From contig NC_003062.2 of the NCBI RefSeq assembly GCF_000092025.1, positions 804,001-868,000 of the forward strand: 64,000 nucleotides of DNA. Reading direction: 5' to 3'. The position numbers and the translations under genes were made by a program. The DNA is from Agrobacterium fabrum str. C58 (GTDB lineage Bacteria; Pseudomonadota; Alphaproteobacteria; Rhizobiales; Rhizobiaceae). Below the pieces are notes generated by a model. The model made no database searches and had not been told where the DNA came from. It saw only the letters and a program-made list of their open reading frames with translations. Below are positions 17,122 to 26,916 of the stretch, one piece after another. The first letter of the stretch is position 1, and each line of letters begins with the position of its first letter.

Positions 17122-18162
17122 ATGGAAGTGAAAGTTTCCGGCATCACCAAGCAGTTCGATCGGTTTCCGGCGCTGAACGACGTGTCGCTCGATATACGCT
17201 CGGGCGAGCTGATCGCACTGCTCGGTCCTTCCGGTTCCGGCAAGACGACGCTATTGCGTCTGATCGCCGGCCTCGAACAGCCAACGCAGGGCCAGATTTT
17301 CTTCGGCGACGAGGATGCCTCGCACCGCACGGTGCAGGAGCGCAATGTGGGTTTCGTGTTTCAGCACTATGCGCTGTTCCGCCACATGACGGTTGCCGAC
17401 AACATCGCCTTCGGCCTGAAGGTGCGCCCTTCCGCCTCCCGCCCGCCGAAAGCGGAAATCCGCCGGCGGGTTTCGGAACTTCTCGACATGGTCCATCTGA
17501 CCGGCCTCGAAAAGCGCTATCCGACCCAGCTTTCCGGCGGCCAGCGCCAACGCGTGGCGCTGGCGCGCGCCGTCGCCATCGAGCCGAAGGTGCTGCTTCT
17601 GGACGAACCCTTCGGTGCTCTCGACGCCAAGGTGCGCAAGGAGTTGCGCCGCTGGCTGCGCGAATTCCACGACCGCACCGGCCACACCACCGTCTTCGTC
17701 ACCCATGATCAGGAAGAAGCACTCGAACTCGCCGACCGCGTCGTCGTCATGAGCCAGGGCAAAATCGAACAGGTCGGCACGGCAGACGATGTCTACGATA
17801 CGCCCAACTCTCCTTTTGTTTTCTCCTTCATTGGCGAATCCTCCAGCCTGCCCGTGACGATCCGGGACGGCCATGTGCTGTTCCAGGGCGAAAGCATCGG
17901 CATAAACGAGGGCGGCACAGGCGAGGGCGAGCTGTTCTTCCGCCCGGAAGATGTGGTGCTGACGGACGAAAAGGATGCGCTTTACGGCAAGGTCACCACC
18001 TGTCGCCGCCTCGCGGGCACCCGCATCGCCGAAATCGACATCGCCAATAACGGCCATGAGCCCTATCATCTCGAAATCGAGGTGCCGCTCAACGCTGCCG
18101 TGGCCGTTGGTGCGGAGCTGCGTTTTCGCCCGACCCGGTGGAAGGTGTTTGGCAAGAAATAG
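17122..18162 (+). CDS. cysA: Sulfate/thiosulfate ABC transporter ATPase
   Basis: 346 residues from [12 protein letters not shown] (ATG 17122, AAAGG upstream). It energises sulfate import. Walker A is [12 protein letters not shown], the Q-loop region is [20 protein letters not shown], the signature is [14 protein letters not shown] and Walker B is [15 protein letters not shown]-terminal TOBE-like domain follows ([19 protein letters not shown]). Length and the [16 protein letters not shown] block are typical of CysA rather than other CUT1-like ATPases. Last gene of sbp-cysT-cysW-cysA; no clear terminator follows before the repeat at 18.2 kb. Confidence 0.95.
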   Translation: MEVKVSGITKQFDRFPALNDVSLDIRSGELIALLGPSGSGKTTLLRLIAGLEQPTQGQIFFGDEDASHRTVQERNVGFVFQHYALFRHMTVADNIAFGLKVRPSASRPPKAEIRRRVSELLDMVHLTGLEKRYPTQLSGGQRQRVALARAVAIEPKVLLLDEPFGALDAKVRKELRRWLREFHDRTGHTTVFVTHDQEEALELADRVVVMSQGKIEQVGTADDVYDTPNSPFVFSFIGESSSLPVTIRDGHVLFQGESIGINEGGTGEGELFFRPEDVVLTDEKDALYGKVTTCRRLAGTRIAEIDIANNGHEPYHLEIEVPLNAAVAVGAELRFRPTRWKVFGKK

Positions 18163-18208
18163 GGAGAGGTGACCGTAAACGACGGTCGCTGATTTGTCGC
18201 TCTCTAAC

Positions 18209-18493
18209 GCGCGTCGCATAAATCAGATCACAGTACACCGCGGTTGAAATCATCGACGGTGCTGGGTGTCGTTACCCCCCTCTGTCCTGCCGGACATCTC
18301 CCCCTCAAGGGGGGAGATCGTTCCGTGGCAAGGTTTCGCACCTCTCGACGGTTGAGAATGAAGCAGCGAGAAAGCCTCTTGCCAATCTCCCCCCTTGAGG
18401 GGGGAGATGTCCGGCAGGACAGAGGGGGGTAACGACACCCAGCACCGTCGATGATTTCACTGCGGTGTACTGTGATGTGATTTATGCGACACG
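18209..18493. repeat. Long, nearly perfect inverted repeat (about 110-base arms)
   Basis: The core (18275-18429) is a rhizobial palindromic element with ends CCCCCTCTGTCCTGCCGGAC and an inner CTCCCCCTCAAGGGGGGAG hairpin. It is shared with 24752-24912. Around it, a further 65 bases on each side, beginning GTCGCATAAATCA on the left, are also inverted with only about four differences, and these flanks are not found at the other copy. The whole could extrude as a cruciform with a 60-base loop, and may serve as the terminator region of cysA. Confidence 0.8.
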
Positions 18494-18561
18494 CTTCAGA
18501 TCTTTTTTTGCATGTCTCCCAAAACCGCTGCACAGTTTAGGCAGACATCCTTTAGTTCTCC

Positions 18562-18640
18562 GCCATACCGGCCTTGAGCTGGTATCCAGCCAACTCAAGT
18601 CCTTGGGCTGAAAGGAGTTCTTCTCGTCGCGAGAGAGCCG
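18562..18640. repeat. Degenerate left half of the repeat family seen at 31.3, 34.5 and 58.9 kb
   Basis: TATCCAGCCAACTCAAGTCC followed by TTGGGCTGAAAGGAG corresponds to the inner hairpin of the 120-base repeat at 31342, but the outer arms and right half have decayed. It appears to be an old, truncated copy. Confidence 0.5.
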
Positions 18641-18697
18641 CACCGTCATTCGAGGCGCGGGTTTCTCCAATCGACGAAGCAATATGCACAAACGGAA

Positions 18698-18719
18698 AAG
18701 GGCCGCCAAAGCGACCCTT
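18698..18719 (-). terminator. Terminator-like hairpin after the 24-residue ORF
   Basis: On the minus strand AAGGGTCGC pairs with GGCGGCCCTT (one G-U) around a short loop and runs into TTTTCC. It lies 64 bases after the stop of the small ORF at 18783. Confidence 0.5.
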
Positions 18720-18782
18720 CCATGAGTTTGGTCCTGTTTACAAACCCGGGACTGTTTCTCAACGTTCCGAAGGCAAAGAAGT

Positions 18783-18857
18783 TTACGCCGAGGGTTGCCC
18801 CGTCGCAAAACCACCCTTTCCATTGCCTGCACCAGAGACCGAAATCTCACTAGACAT
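18783..18857 (-). CDS. Candidate 24-residue peptide with a perfect anti-SD complement
   Basis: The ATG at 18857 is preceded by AAGGAGGTGATCC, an exact complement of the last 13 bases of 16S rRNA, with seven bases between GGAGG and the start. The peptide begins MSSEISVSGAGNGKGGF and ends at TAA 18783. It is soluble, Gly/Ser-rich and of no recognised family. A terminator-like hairpin follows. It lies between the transporter operon and the quinone oxidoreductase gene, on the same strand as the latter but downstream of it. The exceptional ribosome binding site is the main evidence; the ORF could also be a small RNA that titrates ribosomes. Confidence 0.4.
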   Translation of the reverse strand: MSSEISVSGAGNGKGGFATGQPSA

Positions 18858-18931
18858 TGGATCACCTCCTTCCGATACGTTGAACATAACTAGAAGGTAG
18901 TACGATTCGTCATTAATGCAAGAGGCACTCG

Positions 18932-19945
18932 TCACGACACCTTCATCACGATCTTGCCGATATGATTGCTGCTTTCCATCAACCGGTGCGCGTCCACGAC
19001 CTCTTCCAGCGTGAACACCCGGTTGATCACAGGCGCGACCTTGCCGCTTTCGATGAGCGGCCAGACCTGCTCGACAAGCTCATCGCGGATGGCGCGCTTC
19101 TCGTCGGCCGTTCGGGGGCGCATGGTGGAGCCGGTGACGGTGAGGCGTTTGACCATGATCGGCCGCAGGTCGACCTTCTCGGCTGTCGCACCACCCAGAA
19201 AGGCGATGATGGAAAGGCAGCCATCCTTGGCGAGGGCCGCAAGGTTCTTTTCGAAATAGGCCGCACCGATCATGTCGAGAACGACATCGACGCCCTTGCC
19301 GCCGGTTTCGGATTTCACGATTTCGGCGAAATCCTCCTCGCGGTAGTTGATCGCGCGCTTAGTGCCGAGCTTCACGCAGGCCTCGCATTTTTCCGCCGAG
19401 CCCGCCGTGGCATAAACCTCAGCGCCAAAGGCTTTCGCAAGCTGGATCGCCGTTGTGCCGATGCCGCTGGTGCCGCCGTGGATGAGCACGGTCTCACCTT
19501 CCGTCAGGCCAGCCATCTGGAAGAGATTGGCCCAGACGGTGAAGAAGGTTTCCGGCAGTGCGGCAGCTTTGACGGCGTCGTAACCTTTGGGGAAGGGCAG
19601 GGCCTGCCCGGCGGGAACGGCGCAATATTCCGCGTAACCGCCGCCATTGGCGAGCGCACAGACCTTGTCGCCGAGCTTGAACTCATCGACGCCCTCTCCG
19701 AGTGCAACGACCTCGCCGGCGATTTCCAGCCCGAGGATGGGGCTTGCACCTTTGGGTGGCGGATAGATGCCCTGTCTCTGCGCGACGTCTGGACGGTTAA
19801 CCCCCGCCGCCTCGACCTTAACGAGAATCTCCCCGCGGGCGGGTTTCGGCAAAGGTGCTTTTGAAGACTGCATCACTTCCGGGCCACCATGGGACGGAAG
19901 ATCGATGAAGCGCATTGTTTCGGGCAGGGTCTTGGTGTCGGACAT
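18932..19945 (-). CDS. Zinc-less quinone oxidoreductase (MDR superfamily, Qor/PIG3-like)
   Basis: 337 residues from MSDTKTL (19945); an internal start at [12 protein letters not shown] would also suit the family. A medium-chain dehydrogenase/reductase. [23 protein letters not shown] is the conserved N-terminal domain, and [20 protein letters not shown] is the NADPH-binding Rossmann segment, lacking the zinc ligands of alcohol dehydrogenases. Such enzymes reduce quinones by one electron. The open frame extends to 20203, but that part is Arg/Pro-rich and not family-like. Single gene. Confidence 0.85.
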   Translation of the reverse strand: MSDTKTLPETMRFIDLPSHGGPEVMQSSKAPLPKPARGEILVKVEAAGVNRPDVAQRQGIYPPPKGASPILGLEIAGEVVALGEGVDEFKLGDKVCALANGGGYAEYCAVPAGQALPFPKGYDAVKAAALPETFFTVWANLFQMAGLTEGETVLIHGGTSGIGTTAIQLAKAFGAEVYATAGSAEKCEACVKLGTKRAINYREEDFAEIVKSETGGKGVDVVLDMIGAAYFEKNLAALAKDGCLSIIAFLGGATAEKVDLRPIMVKRLTVTGSTMRPRTADEKRAIRDELVEQVWPLIESGKVAPVINRVFTLEEVVDAHRLMESSNHIGKIVMKVS

Positions 19946-20033
19946 GGGTAGGGGCAACTCCTCACTTGTCGGCGTCACCTGAAGATGTAGGTCAGATGTG
20001 CGCTTGAGGGAAGGAGTCCGTTTGTCGCTGGTG

Positions 20034-21845
20034 TCAATTTGCCTCGCCGAATACCCTGACGACGAGGCCGCCTTCGTTCTCCTTCGCGGCCGCCTTGACG
20101 CTGGCAATCTCGCTGCCGATCCGCTCGGGATTGGCGATGATCGATCCCTTCGGCAAAGTAAGAACGCCGATGGAGCAGCGCAGCAGCGCAAAATCCCGTT
20201 CATTGCCGTTGCGGTCCTGGCCCTTCATGCATCCGGCGGCACGGTCTTCGTCCGAATAAAGCCCGGCGACGTCGTCGTGGAAATCGCTGAGCAGCCGCTC
20301 CAGGATTTCCATCAGTTCCTCCACCGACCAGTCACGCACACCGATGAAGAAATCGTCGCCGCCAATATGGCCAAGGAAGCAGTCACCGGCGAAGAAATAA
20401 CGGCGCATCAGCGCCGAAAACAGGGTGATGGCGTGGTCGCCGGCGTTGAAGCCGTATTTGTCGTTGAAGGGTTTGAAATTGTCGAAGTCGCAGTAGCAGA
20501 AGAAGCGCGTCTCGTCGCCGTCGCTGCAACTGTCGGCAATGAAGCCGCCAATCGCGCGGTTGCCGGGCAGCGCCGTCAGCGGGTTCTGGTCCTGCGCCAT
20601 CTTCAGCTGTTTTTCATTGATCACCTTGATCAGCGACGCGGCCGAAACGATGCCGGCATATCGCATGTTTTCGGTCAGGATGATGCAGGCGCTGCCACCC
20701 ATGCCACCCATGCTGGCGAACATGTTCATCAGCTGGTCCGCATCCGCATCGAGGCCGACGATCGGCGCAGGATCGACGAAATGGGAAATGGTGCGCTCAT
20801 AGATCTTGTTCTTGAGCAGATCGCGGCCGAAGGGCCGGTAGATATATTCCTTGAGGTGATATTCGTTGATGACGCCGCGCGGTTCGCCATTGGCGTTGAG
20901 AACCGGGAAGAAGGCCTGCTGCGGATTTCTGCGAAAGAGTTCGAAGACGCTGTCGACGCTGTCATGTTCGAACACGGTAGGGAGGCGCTCGATTTCCCGG
21001 CGGATCAGAATCTCGTCCAGCGTCTGGCTGTTGCGTCGCGCCACGCCCACGCGGTTGAGGTGCGGAAAGCTCTCGGGCAATTCGCTGGTGAAGACCGTCG
21101 GCTTGGCGATAAGCCAGCCCTGCACCAGATCGACGCCGAATTCGCGGCAGGAGAGGAACTCAGCTTCCGTTTCGATACCTTCCGCAATCACCCTGACGCC
21201 GAGAACATGGGCGATATTGACGATGTTGCGCACCAGATGCTGCTTGCGCGGCAAATGGTCGATACCGGAGATGAAATGCCGGTCGATCTTGAGGTAATCC
21301 AGCGGGAAGTCGCAGAGCAGCTTCATCTCGCCGTGGCCGGCGCCGAAATCGTCGATCGCCAGCTTGAAGCCTTCCTTGCGCATGCGGGCGATCAGCGACG
21401 TAAATTCCGGCACGCTGGTATTGTCGAACCGTTCGGAAAGCTCAAAGCAGATGGAGGAGGCGGGAATGCCCGCCCGGGCCAGATGGCCGACGAGCTTGTC
21501 GAGAATGACATCGCCATGCGGAATGAGCCGCACATCGAGATTGAGGAAAAGCGTGGCGGAGGAGAAGTCGGGCAGGGTGGAAAATTTCGCGAGCGCCCGG
21601 CTTGCCAGCATCTGCTCGAAGGCCTTCAACTCGCCATCCGCGGCGGCCTGGTCGAGAAGCGCCAGCGGACTGGAAAAACCAAGCCGGTCATGGCCGCGCA
21701 TCAGCGATTCATAACCGAAAATCGTGCCCGTCGTCGCTTCCACAATCGGCTGGAACGCCGTTTCCAGCACCAGTTTCGCCATCGGAAACATCTGCCCGGA
21801 GGCAAAACGCCTGATGACATCGTTCTCTAGCGCGACGGCCTGCAT
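20034..21845 (-). CDS. EAL-CBS-GGDEF cyclic-di-GMP signalling protein
   Basis: 603 residues with an unusual order. An EAL phosphodiesterase domain (about 25-255) is followed by a CBS pair (about 275-400) and a C-terminal GGDEF domain (about 425-590). EAL metal and catalytic residues are kept ([36 protein letters not shown]), but the signature triplet is ESL. The diguanylate cyclase signature is GGDDF with no RxxD inhibitory site seen before it. The CBS pair suggests control by an adenine nucleotide. No membrane segment is visible, so the protein is cytoplasmic. Single gene with GGAG upstream. Confidence 0.88.
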   Translation of the reverse strand: MQAVALENDVIRRFASGQMFPMAKLVLETAFQPIVEATTGTIFGYESLMRGHDRLGFSSPLALLDQAAADGELKAFEQMLASRALAKFSTLPDFSSATLFLNLDVRLIPHGDVILDKLVGHLARAGIPASSICFELSERFDNTSVPEFTSLIARMRKEGFKLAIDDFGAGHGEMKLLCDFPLDYLKIDRHFISGIDHLPRKQHLVRNIVNIAHVLGVRVIAEGIETEAEFLSCREFGVDLVQGWLIAKPTVFTSELPESFPHLNRVGVARRNSQTLDEILIRREIERLPTVFEHDSVDSVFELFRRNPQQAFFPVLNANGEPRGVINEYHLKEYIYRPFGRDLLKNKIYERTISHFVDPAPIVGLDADADQLMNMFASMGGMGGSACIILTENMRYAGIVSAASLIKVINEKQLKMAQDQNPLTALPGNRAIGGFIADSCSDGDETRFFCYCDFDNFKPFNDKYGFNAGDHAITLFSALMRRYFFAGDCFLGHIGGDDFFIGVRDWSVEELMEILERLLSDFHDDVAGLYSDEDRAAGCMKGQDRNGNERDFALLRCSIGVLTLPKGSIIANPERIGSEIASVKAAAKENEGGLVVRVFGEAN

Positions 21846-22017
21846 TTCTGTTTCTCCGCTATTGTCCGTCCCCTCGATGGCTAACCTTGGGGGATCCCGT
21901 CTCTTTTGCGGTGAACAATTGCAGATTACAGGTCAACAAAAGCTTTCACGACTGTGAAGCTTTAATGAAGGTTTTGTAACGGCCCCGTGCAATTACATAG
22001 GGCCGCAGTGCCGGGTC

Positions 22018-22254
22018 TCATGCCCGGCGGATATGCCCGCTATGCGCGGCATAAAGTTCCGCCACGTTCAGACGTTCCCGGTCCGCTTCGACGGGTTGTG
22101 TGGACTTTGCGCCTGTGCCATGTGCGGCCGATGCCGCCCATAATCTCAGCGCTTCCCTCACAACCTCGCTGCCGGAAGCATAAGCCCCGCAGTTCACGGC
22201 TTCGCGCATTCTTGCTGCCTGTTCCGGGGAAATCGATACTGTCACCATTGGCAT
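22018..22254 (-). CDS. Orphan ParD-like antitoxin
   Basis: 78 residues. VTVSISPEQAARMREAVNCG and AYASGSEVVREALRLWAA form a ribbon-helix-helix of the ParD type. The C-terminal tail differs from the ParD at 5.9 kb, and no toxin reading frame follows; 172 bases later comes the start of the EAL-GGDEF gene. It may be a leftover antitoxin, an anti-toxin rescue factor or a stand-alone repressor. GGGAG precedes the start. Confidence 0.75.
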   Translation of the reverse strand: MPMVTVSISPEQAARMREAVNCGAYASGSEVVREALRLWAASAAHGTGAKSTQPVEADRERLNVAELYAAHSGHIRRA

Positions 22255-22568
22255 GATATCACTCCCTTAACCGTCGTTTAGAATTCCGGCAAACTTTTTG
22301 AGAAGGCTGCCATTACGGTCTATGTGCGGGCGTTCTTATGTTTTCGTCTGGCGCCGCTTCCAGCGAAATTTATATCATCAGACACCATACCACGAAACGC
22401 GTCTCATTCCCAATTCGCAGTATATCACGGTTTAGTTTTTCCCCCGTGAGCCCGCCGGGGCACGGAGATTTCAAGCCGCCTCGCGTGCTTCCTGACGATC
22501 ATAGCGACGGCCCGCGGCGGAAAATATGATCCATCGCAAATCCGCGACATAAAATGGCGCATTTTTTA
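22255..22568. other. Intergenic region between the orphan antitoxin and betI
   Basis: Beyond the short leader of the antitoxin gene I see no coding gene here. AT content rises towards 22550, where the betI promoter should lie, just before the BetI-type palindrome. Confidence 0.4.
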
Positions 22569-22588
22569 TTGATTGATCACTCAATCAA
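22569..22588. promoter_or_regulatory. BetI-type operator of the choline-betaine operon
   Basis: TTGATTGA, four bases (TCAC), TCAATCAA: a perfect inverted repeat with the TTGA/TCAA ends known for BetI sites, 32 bases upstream of betI and adjoining an AT-rich promoter region. Autorepression relieved by choline is expected. Confidence 0.75.
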
Positions 22589-22619
22589 GAATAATTTGCC
22601 GTCCGTCAAGGAGACGCTT

Positions 22620-23240
22620 ATGCCCAAGATCGGAATGGAGCCTTTGCGCCGCAAGGCGCTTGTGGATGCGGCGTTGCGCACCATAGGCCACCATGGTTCA
22701 CTGAATGTGACAATGTCTGATATCGCCCGGGAAGCGGGCGTGTCGGCAGCGCTTGCGCATCATTATTTCGGCAGCAAGCAGCAGCTGCTTCTGGAAACCA
22801 TCCGCAGCCTGCTGCGTGATCTGAGGCGCGATGCCGTGGCGGCACTGATCCGTGCCTCCGGTCCGCGTGAAAAGCTGAGCGCCATCGTGCACGTCTCCTT
22901 CCAGAGCGACCAGTTCACGCCCGAAACGGTAGCGGCCTGGCTTGCCTTTTACGTCGAGGCGCAGCGCTCGGAAGAAACGCGCCGCCTGCTGGTCATTTAT
23001 TCCCGCCGCCTGCGCTCCAATCTCATGGCGAGCCTCAACCGGCTTTGCCCACCCGACGATGCCGCGCGCATCGCCGAAGGGGCAGCCGCCCTGATCGACG
23101 GGCTTTATATCCGCCACAGCCTGCGTTCCGCCCCGCTTGGCCTCGCTTCCGCGCCGGCGCTTGTCGAGGATTATTTCGACATGCAGCTCAAATCTTTTCC
23201 CGATGGACAGCGCGCCAAGCCGTCCATCCGCACTCTCTAG
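22620..23240 (+). CDS. betI: TetR-family repressor BetI
   Basis: 206 residues from [20 protein letters not shown] (ATG 22620, AAGGAG upstream). A choline-responsive repressor of the glycine-betaine synthesis genes. The N-terminal helix-turn-helix [17 protein letters not shown] region ([20 protein letters not shown]) and [15 protein letters not shown] are closely BetI-like. The downstream ligand domain contains [14 protein letters not shown]. It opens the operon, with betB 11 bases after its stop. The palindrome just upstream is its likely site. Confidence 0.93.
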   Translation: MPKIGMEPLRRKALVDAALRTIGHHGSLNVTMSDIAREAGVSAALAHHYFGSKQQLLLETIRSLLRDLRRDAVAALIRASGPREKLSAIVHVSFQSDQFTPETVAAWLAFYVEAQRSEETRRLLVIYSRRLRSNLMASLNRLCPPDDAARIAEGAAALIDGLYIRHSLRSAPLGLASAPALVEDYFDMQLKSFPDGQRAKPSIRTL

Positions 23241-23251
23241 GAGACTTCGAC

Positions 23252-24733
23252 ATGACCATTGCGACGCCGCTCAAGGCGCAGCCGAAAGCCTCGCATTTCA
23301 TCGACGGGGATTATGTCGAGGACAATACCGGCACGCCGTTCGAGAGCATCTTCCCTGCAACGGGCGAAATGATTGCAAAACTGCATGCGGCAACGCCCGC
23401 CATCGTCGAGCGCGCCATCGCCTCGGCCAAGCGCGCCCAGAAGGAATGGGCGGCGATGAGCCCCATGGCCCGCGGTCGCATCCTCAAGCGCGCCGCCGAT
23501 ATCATGCGCGAACGCAACGATGCGCTTTCCACGCTCGAGACGCTGGATACCGGCAAGCCAATCCAGGAAACCATCGTCGCCGATCCCACCTCCGGCGCCG
23601 ATGCCTTCGAGTTTTTCGGCGGCATCGCACCTTCCGCGCTGAATGGCGATTATATCCCCCTCGGCGGCGATTTCGCCTATACCAAGCGCGTGCCGCTCGG
23701 TGTCTGCGTTGGTATCGGCGCCTGGAACTATCCGCAGCAGATTGCCTGCTGGAAGGCTGCACCGGCCCTCGTCGCCGGCAATGCCATGGTCTTCAAGCCC
23801 TCGGAAAACACCCCGCTCGGTGCCCTGAAGATCGCCGAAATCCTGATCGAGGCGGGCCTGCCAAAAGGCCTCTTCAACGTCATTCAGGGTGATCGCGATA
23901 CCGGCCCACTTCTAGTCAATCATCCCGATGTCGCCAAGGTCTCTCTCACCGGCTCGGTGCCGACCGGTCGCAAGGTGGCGGCCGCCGCTGCCGGGCATCT
24001 GAAACATGTGACGATGGAACTCGGTGGCAAGTCGCCGATGATCGTCTTCGACGACGCCGATATTGAAAGTGCCGTCGGTGGGGCCATGCTCGGCAACTTC
24101 TATTCTTCCGGCCAGGTCTGCTCGAACGGCACGCGTGTCTTCGTGCAGAAAAAGGCGAAGGCGCGTTTCCTCGAAAACCTGAAACGCCGCACCGAGGCGA
24201 TGATCCTCGGCGACCCCTTGGATTACGCCACCCATCTCGGCCCGCTGGTCTCCAAGGCCCAGCAGGAAAAGGTTCTGTCCTATATCGAAAAGGGCAAGGC
24301 AGAGGGTGCAACGCTGATCACCGGCGGCGGCATTCCCAATAATGTCGCGGGTGAGGGCGCCTATGTTCAGCCGACTGTCTTTGCCGATGTCACCGACGAC
24401 ATGACCATCGCCCGCGAGGAAATCTTCGGGCCTGTCATGTGCGTTCTGGATTTCGACGATGAGGACGAGGTTCTCGCCCGCGCCAACGCCACCGAATTCG
24501 GCCTTGCCGGCGGCGTCTTTACCGCCGACCTCGCCCGCGCCCACCGTGTGGTGGATGGGCTGGAGGCGGGCACGCTCTGGATCAACACCTACAATCTCTG
24601 CCCGGTGGAAATTCCCTTTGGCGGCTCCAAGCAATCCGGTTTCGGACGGGAGAATTCCGCCGCGGCGCTGGAGCATTATAGCGAATTGAAGACCGTTTAT
24701 GTCAGCACGGGGAAGGTGGACGCGCCTTATTAA
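23252..24733 (+). CDS. betB: Betaine aldehyde dehydrogenase
   Basis: 493 residues from [20 protein letters not shown]. Oxidises betaine aldehyde to glycine betaine with NAD+. [20 protein letters not shown] is typical of Bet[18 protein letters not shown] carries the general-base glutamate and [14 protein letters not shown] holds the catalytic cysteine. AGGAG precedes the ATG by eight bases. The open frame upstream overlaps betI and is not used. Between betB and betA lies a palindromic repeat element. Confidence 0.95.
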   Translation: MTIATPLKAQPKASHFIDGDYVEDNTGTPFESIFPATGEMIAKLHAATPAIVERAIASAKRAQKEWAAMSPMARGRILKRAADIMRERNDALSTLETLDTGKPIQETIVADPTSGADAFEFFGGIAPSALNGDYIPLGGDFAYTKRVPLGVCVGIGAWNYPQQIACWKAAPALVAGNAMVFKPSENTPLGALKIAEILIEAGLPKGLFNVIQGDRDTGPLLVNHPDVAKVSLTGSVPTGRKVAAAAAGHLKHVTMELGGKSPMIVFDDADIESAVGGAMLGNFYSSGQVCSNGTRVFVQKKAKARFLENLKRRTEAMILGDPLDYATHLGPLVSKAQQEKVLSYIEKGKAEGATLITGGGIPNNVAGEGAYVQPTVFADVTDDMTIAREEIFGPVMCVLDFDDEDEVLARANATEFGLAGGVFTADLARAHRVVDGLEAGTLWINTYNLCPVEIPFGGSKQSGFGRENSAAALEHYSELKTVYVSTGKVDAPY

Positions 24734-24751
24734 TTAGGTTCGGCGGATGGG

Positions 24752-24912
24752 GCTTACCCCCCTCTGTCCTGCCGGACATCTCCCCCTCAAGGGGGGGAGA
24801 TCGACCCGAGGCGAAGTCCCGCCCATCTCGACGTTTGAGATTGAAGTGACGAAAGAGCGTCTTGCCGATCTCCCTCCTTGAGGGGGAGATGTCCGGCAGG
24901 ACAGAGGGGGGT
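24752..24912. repeat. Second copy of the CCCCCTCTGTCC palindromic element, inside the bet operon
   Basis: Same core as at 18275-18429: TCTGTCCTGCCGGACATCTC with inverted partner, inner GGGGGAGA hairpins and a variable centre with TTGAGATTGAAG. The immediate flanks TGGGGCTTAC and GTGAGCCCCA are palindromic too, but differ in sequence from those of the first copy. It ends about 50 bases before betA and could form a strong hairpin in the betB-betA mRNA. Confidence 0.8.
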
Positions 24913-24963
24913 GAGCCCCAATCGAATACATTCATCGGAACCGAGCCCCCAGTGGAGCAAACA

Positions 24964-26613
24964 ATGCAAGCAGATTACGTCATCGTCGGCTCCGGCTCTG
25001 CGGGCTCCGCCATCGCCTACCGCCTGTCGGAAGACGGCCGTTATTCTGTCATCGTCATCGAAGCTGGCGGTTCGGATTTCGGCCCCTTCATCCAGATGCC
25101 GGCGGCACTTGCCTGGCCGATGAGCATGAAGCGCTACAATTGGGGTTATCTCTCCGAGCCCGAGCCCAATCTTGACAACCGCCGCATCACTGCGCCGCGC
25201 GGCAAGGTCATCGGCGGCTCGTCCTCCATTAACGGCCTTGTTTACGTTCGCGGCCATGCCGAGGATTTCAACCGCTGGGAGGAGCTTGGCGCGCAGGGCT
25301 GGGCCTATGCGGATGTGCTGCCCTATTTCAAGCGAATGGAACACAGCCACGGCGGCGAGGAAGGCTGGCGCGGCACGGATGGGCCGCTGCATGTGCAGCG
25401 CGGGCCGGTCAGCAATCCGCTGTTCCACGCCTTCATTCAGGCGGGCGCACAGGCGGGCTTTGAACTGACGGACGACTATAACGGCTCCAAACAGGAAGGT
25501 TTCGGCCTGATGGAGCAGACTATCCACAATGGCCGCCGCTGGTCCGCCGCCAATGCCTATCTTAAACCGGCGCTGAAACGCGGCAACGTCACGCTGGTCA
25601 ATGGGTTTGCCCGCAAGGTCATCATCGAGAATGGCCGTGCCGTCGGCGTCGAGATCGAGCGCAGGGGTCGGGTTGAAACCGTAAAGGCCAATCGCGAGGT
25701 CATCGTTTCGGCCTCCTCCTTCAACTCGCCGAAACTGCTGATGCTCTCAGGCATCGGCCCCGCCGCGCATCTGAAAGACATGGGCATCGAGGTGAAGGCG
25801 GATCGTCCCGGTGTCGGGGCCAATCTTCAGGACCATATGGAGTTTTATTTCCAGCAAGTCTCCACCAAGCCGGTCTCGCTTTATTCATGGCTGCCATGGT
25901 TCTGGCAGGGGGTTGCCGGTGCACAATGGCTGCTGTCGAAAGGCGGGCTCGGTGCCTCCAACCAGTTCGAGGCCTGCGCCTTCCTGCGCTCCGCACCCGG
26001 TCTGAAACAGCCTGACATCCAGTATCATTTCCTGCCCGTCGCCATCTCTTATGACGGCAAGGCGGCGGCGAAAAGCCATGGCTTTCAGGCGCATGTCGGT
26101 TACAACCTGTCGAAATCGCGCGGCAACGTCACCCTGCGCTCCGCCGATCCGCATGACGACCCGGTAATCCGCTTCAACTACATGAGCCACCCGGAAGACT
26201 GGGAAAAATTCCGCCATTGCGTGCGCCTGACGCGCGAGATTTTCGGCCAGAAAGCCTTCGACGATTTTCGCGGGCCGGAAATCCAGCCGGGTGAAAACAT
26301 CGAGACGGACGAACAGATCGACGCCTTTTTGCGCGAGCATCTGGAAAGCGCCTATCACCCCTGCGGCACCTGCCGGATGGGAGACCGCAACGACCCCATG
26401 GCGGTCGTCGATCCGGAATGCCGGGTGATCGGCGTGGAGGGGCTGCGGGTCGCCGACAGCTCGATCTTCCCGCATGTGACCTACGGCAACCTCAACGGCC
26501 CGTCGATCATGACCGGCGAAAAAGCGGCTGATCACATCCTTGGCAAAACCCCGCTGCCCCGCTCCAATCAGGAGCCGTGGGTAAACCCGCGTGCGGCCGT
26601 CAGCGACCGCTGA
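24964..26613 (+). CDS. betA: Choline dehydrogenase
   Basis: 549 residues from [19 protein letters not shown], with GGAG seven bases upstream. A flavoprotein of the GMC family that oxidises choline to betaine aldehyde at the membrane. FAD-binding GSGSAGS is at the N-terminus; [19 protein letters not shown] and [15 protein letters not shown] are GMC signatures; [20 protein letters not shown] carries the active-site His and Asn. The frame is open back into the repeat element, but those codons are not BetA-like. No betC (choline sulfatase) gene is present in the operon. Confidence 0.95.
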   Translation: MQADYVIVGSGSAGSAIAYRLSEDGRYSVIVIEAGGSDFGPFIQMPAALAWPMSMKRYNWGYLSEPEPNLDNRRITAPRGKVIGGSSSINGLVYVRGHAEDFNRWEELGAQGWAYADVLPYFKRMEHSHGGEEGWRGTDGPLHVQRGPVSNPLFHAFIQAGAQAGFELTDDYNGSKQEGFGLMEQTIHNGRRWSAANAYLKPALKRGNVTLVNGFARKVIIENGRAVGVEIERRGRVETVKANREVIVSASSFNSPKLLMLSGIGPAAHLKDMGIEVKADRPGVGANLQDHMEFYFQQVSTKPVSLYSWLPWFWQGVAGAQWLLSKGGLGASNQFEACAFLRSAPGLKQPDIQYHFLPVAISYDGKAAAKSHGFQAHVGYNLSKSRGNVTLRSADPHDDPVIRFNYMSHPEDWEKFRHCVRLTREIFGQKAFDDFRGPEIQPGENIETDEQIDAFLREHLESAYHPCGTCRMGDRNDPMAVVDPECRVIGVEGLRVADSSIFPHVTYGNLNGPSIMTGEKAADHILGKTPLPRSNQEPWVNPRAAVSDR

Positions 26614-26616
26614 GGG

Positions 26617-26916
26617 TCAATGGTAATCATCCTCGCGCTGGTGGCGGATCGCGAGGATTGTTACTTTCTCGGCACTTTCTATCTCAAAAAGAACGACATA
26701 GCCTGACGAGCCAAATGGAATAAGAAACTCCCTCAGAAAGGGATTTTCTGCATCTACTTTCCGGCAGCTCAGCGGAAAATCCGCAAGTGCGGCAATTCCT
26801 TTTTCGATGGCCCTGTAGGCTCGCTTCGCCGCATATTTGTCCTGGCGAAGGAGATGTGCATAGAGGCGTGTTATATTGTCGCGCGCTCTGTCGGCAAGAA
26901 AAACCTGAAATGTCAC
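26617..26916 (-). CDS. ParE/RelE-superfamily toxin (second module)
   Basis: 99 residues. TFQVFLADRARDNITRLYAHLL and AKRAYRAIEKGIAALADFPL, then RKVDAENPFLREFLIPFGSSGYVVLF and a terminal AIRHQRED, are the ParE/RelE fold with its basic C-terminal strand. The start overlaps the stop of the antitoxin gene by four bases (ATGA). Its own stop lies three bases from the convergent betA stop. Target, gyrase or mRNA, is not decidable by reading. Confidence 0.82.
   Translation of the reverse strand: MTFQVFLADRARDNITRLYAHLLRQDKYAAKRAYRAIEKGIAALADFPLSCRKVDAENPFLREFLIPFGSSGYVVLFEIESAEKVTILAIRHQREDDYH

Noticed and set aside
18858..18871. 16S rRNA fragment suggested by GGATCACCTCCTT
   Set aside because: Only 13 bases match and no other rRNA sequence is nearby; read on the minus strand it is a ribosome binding site before an ATG.
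19998..21830. Plus-strand frame of about 610 codons opposite the EAL-GGDEF gene
   Set aside because: Shadow frame with compositionally odd product; the minus-strand frame has clear c-di-GMP signalling motifs.
23045..23251. Upstream extension of betB over the end of betI
   Set aside because: Lies in another frame of betI; the ATG at 23252 has AGGAG and matches the usual BetB start.
24862..24963. Upstream extension of betA through the palindromic element
   Set aside because: Would translate the repeat element; BetA homologues begin near [11 protein letters not shown].
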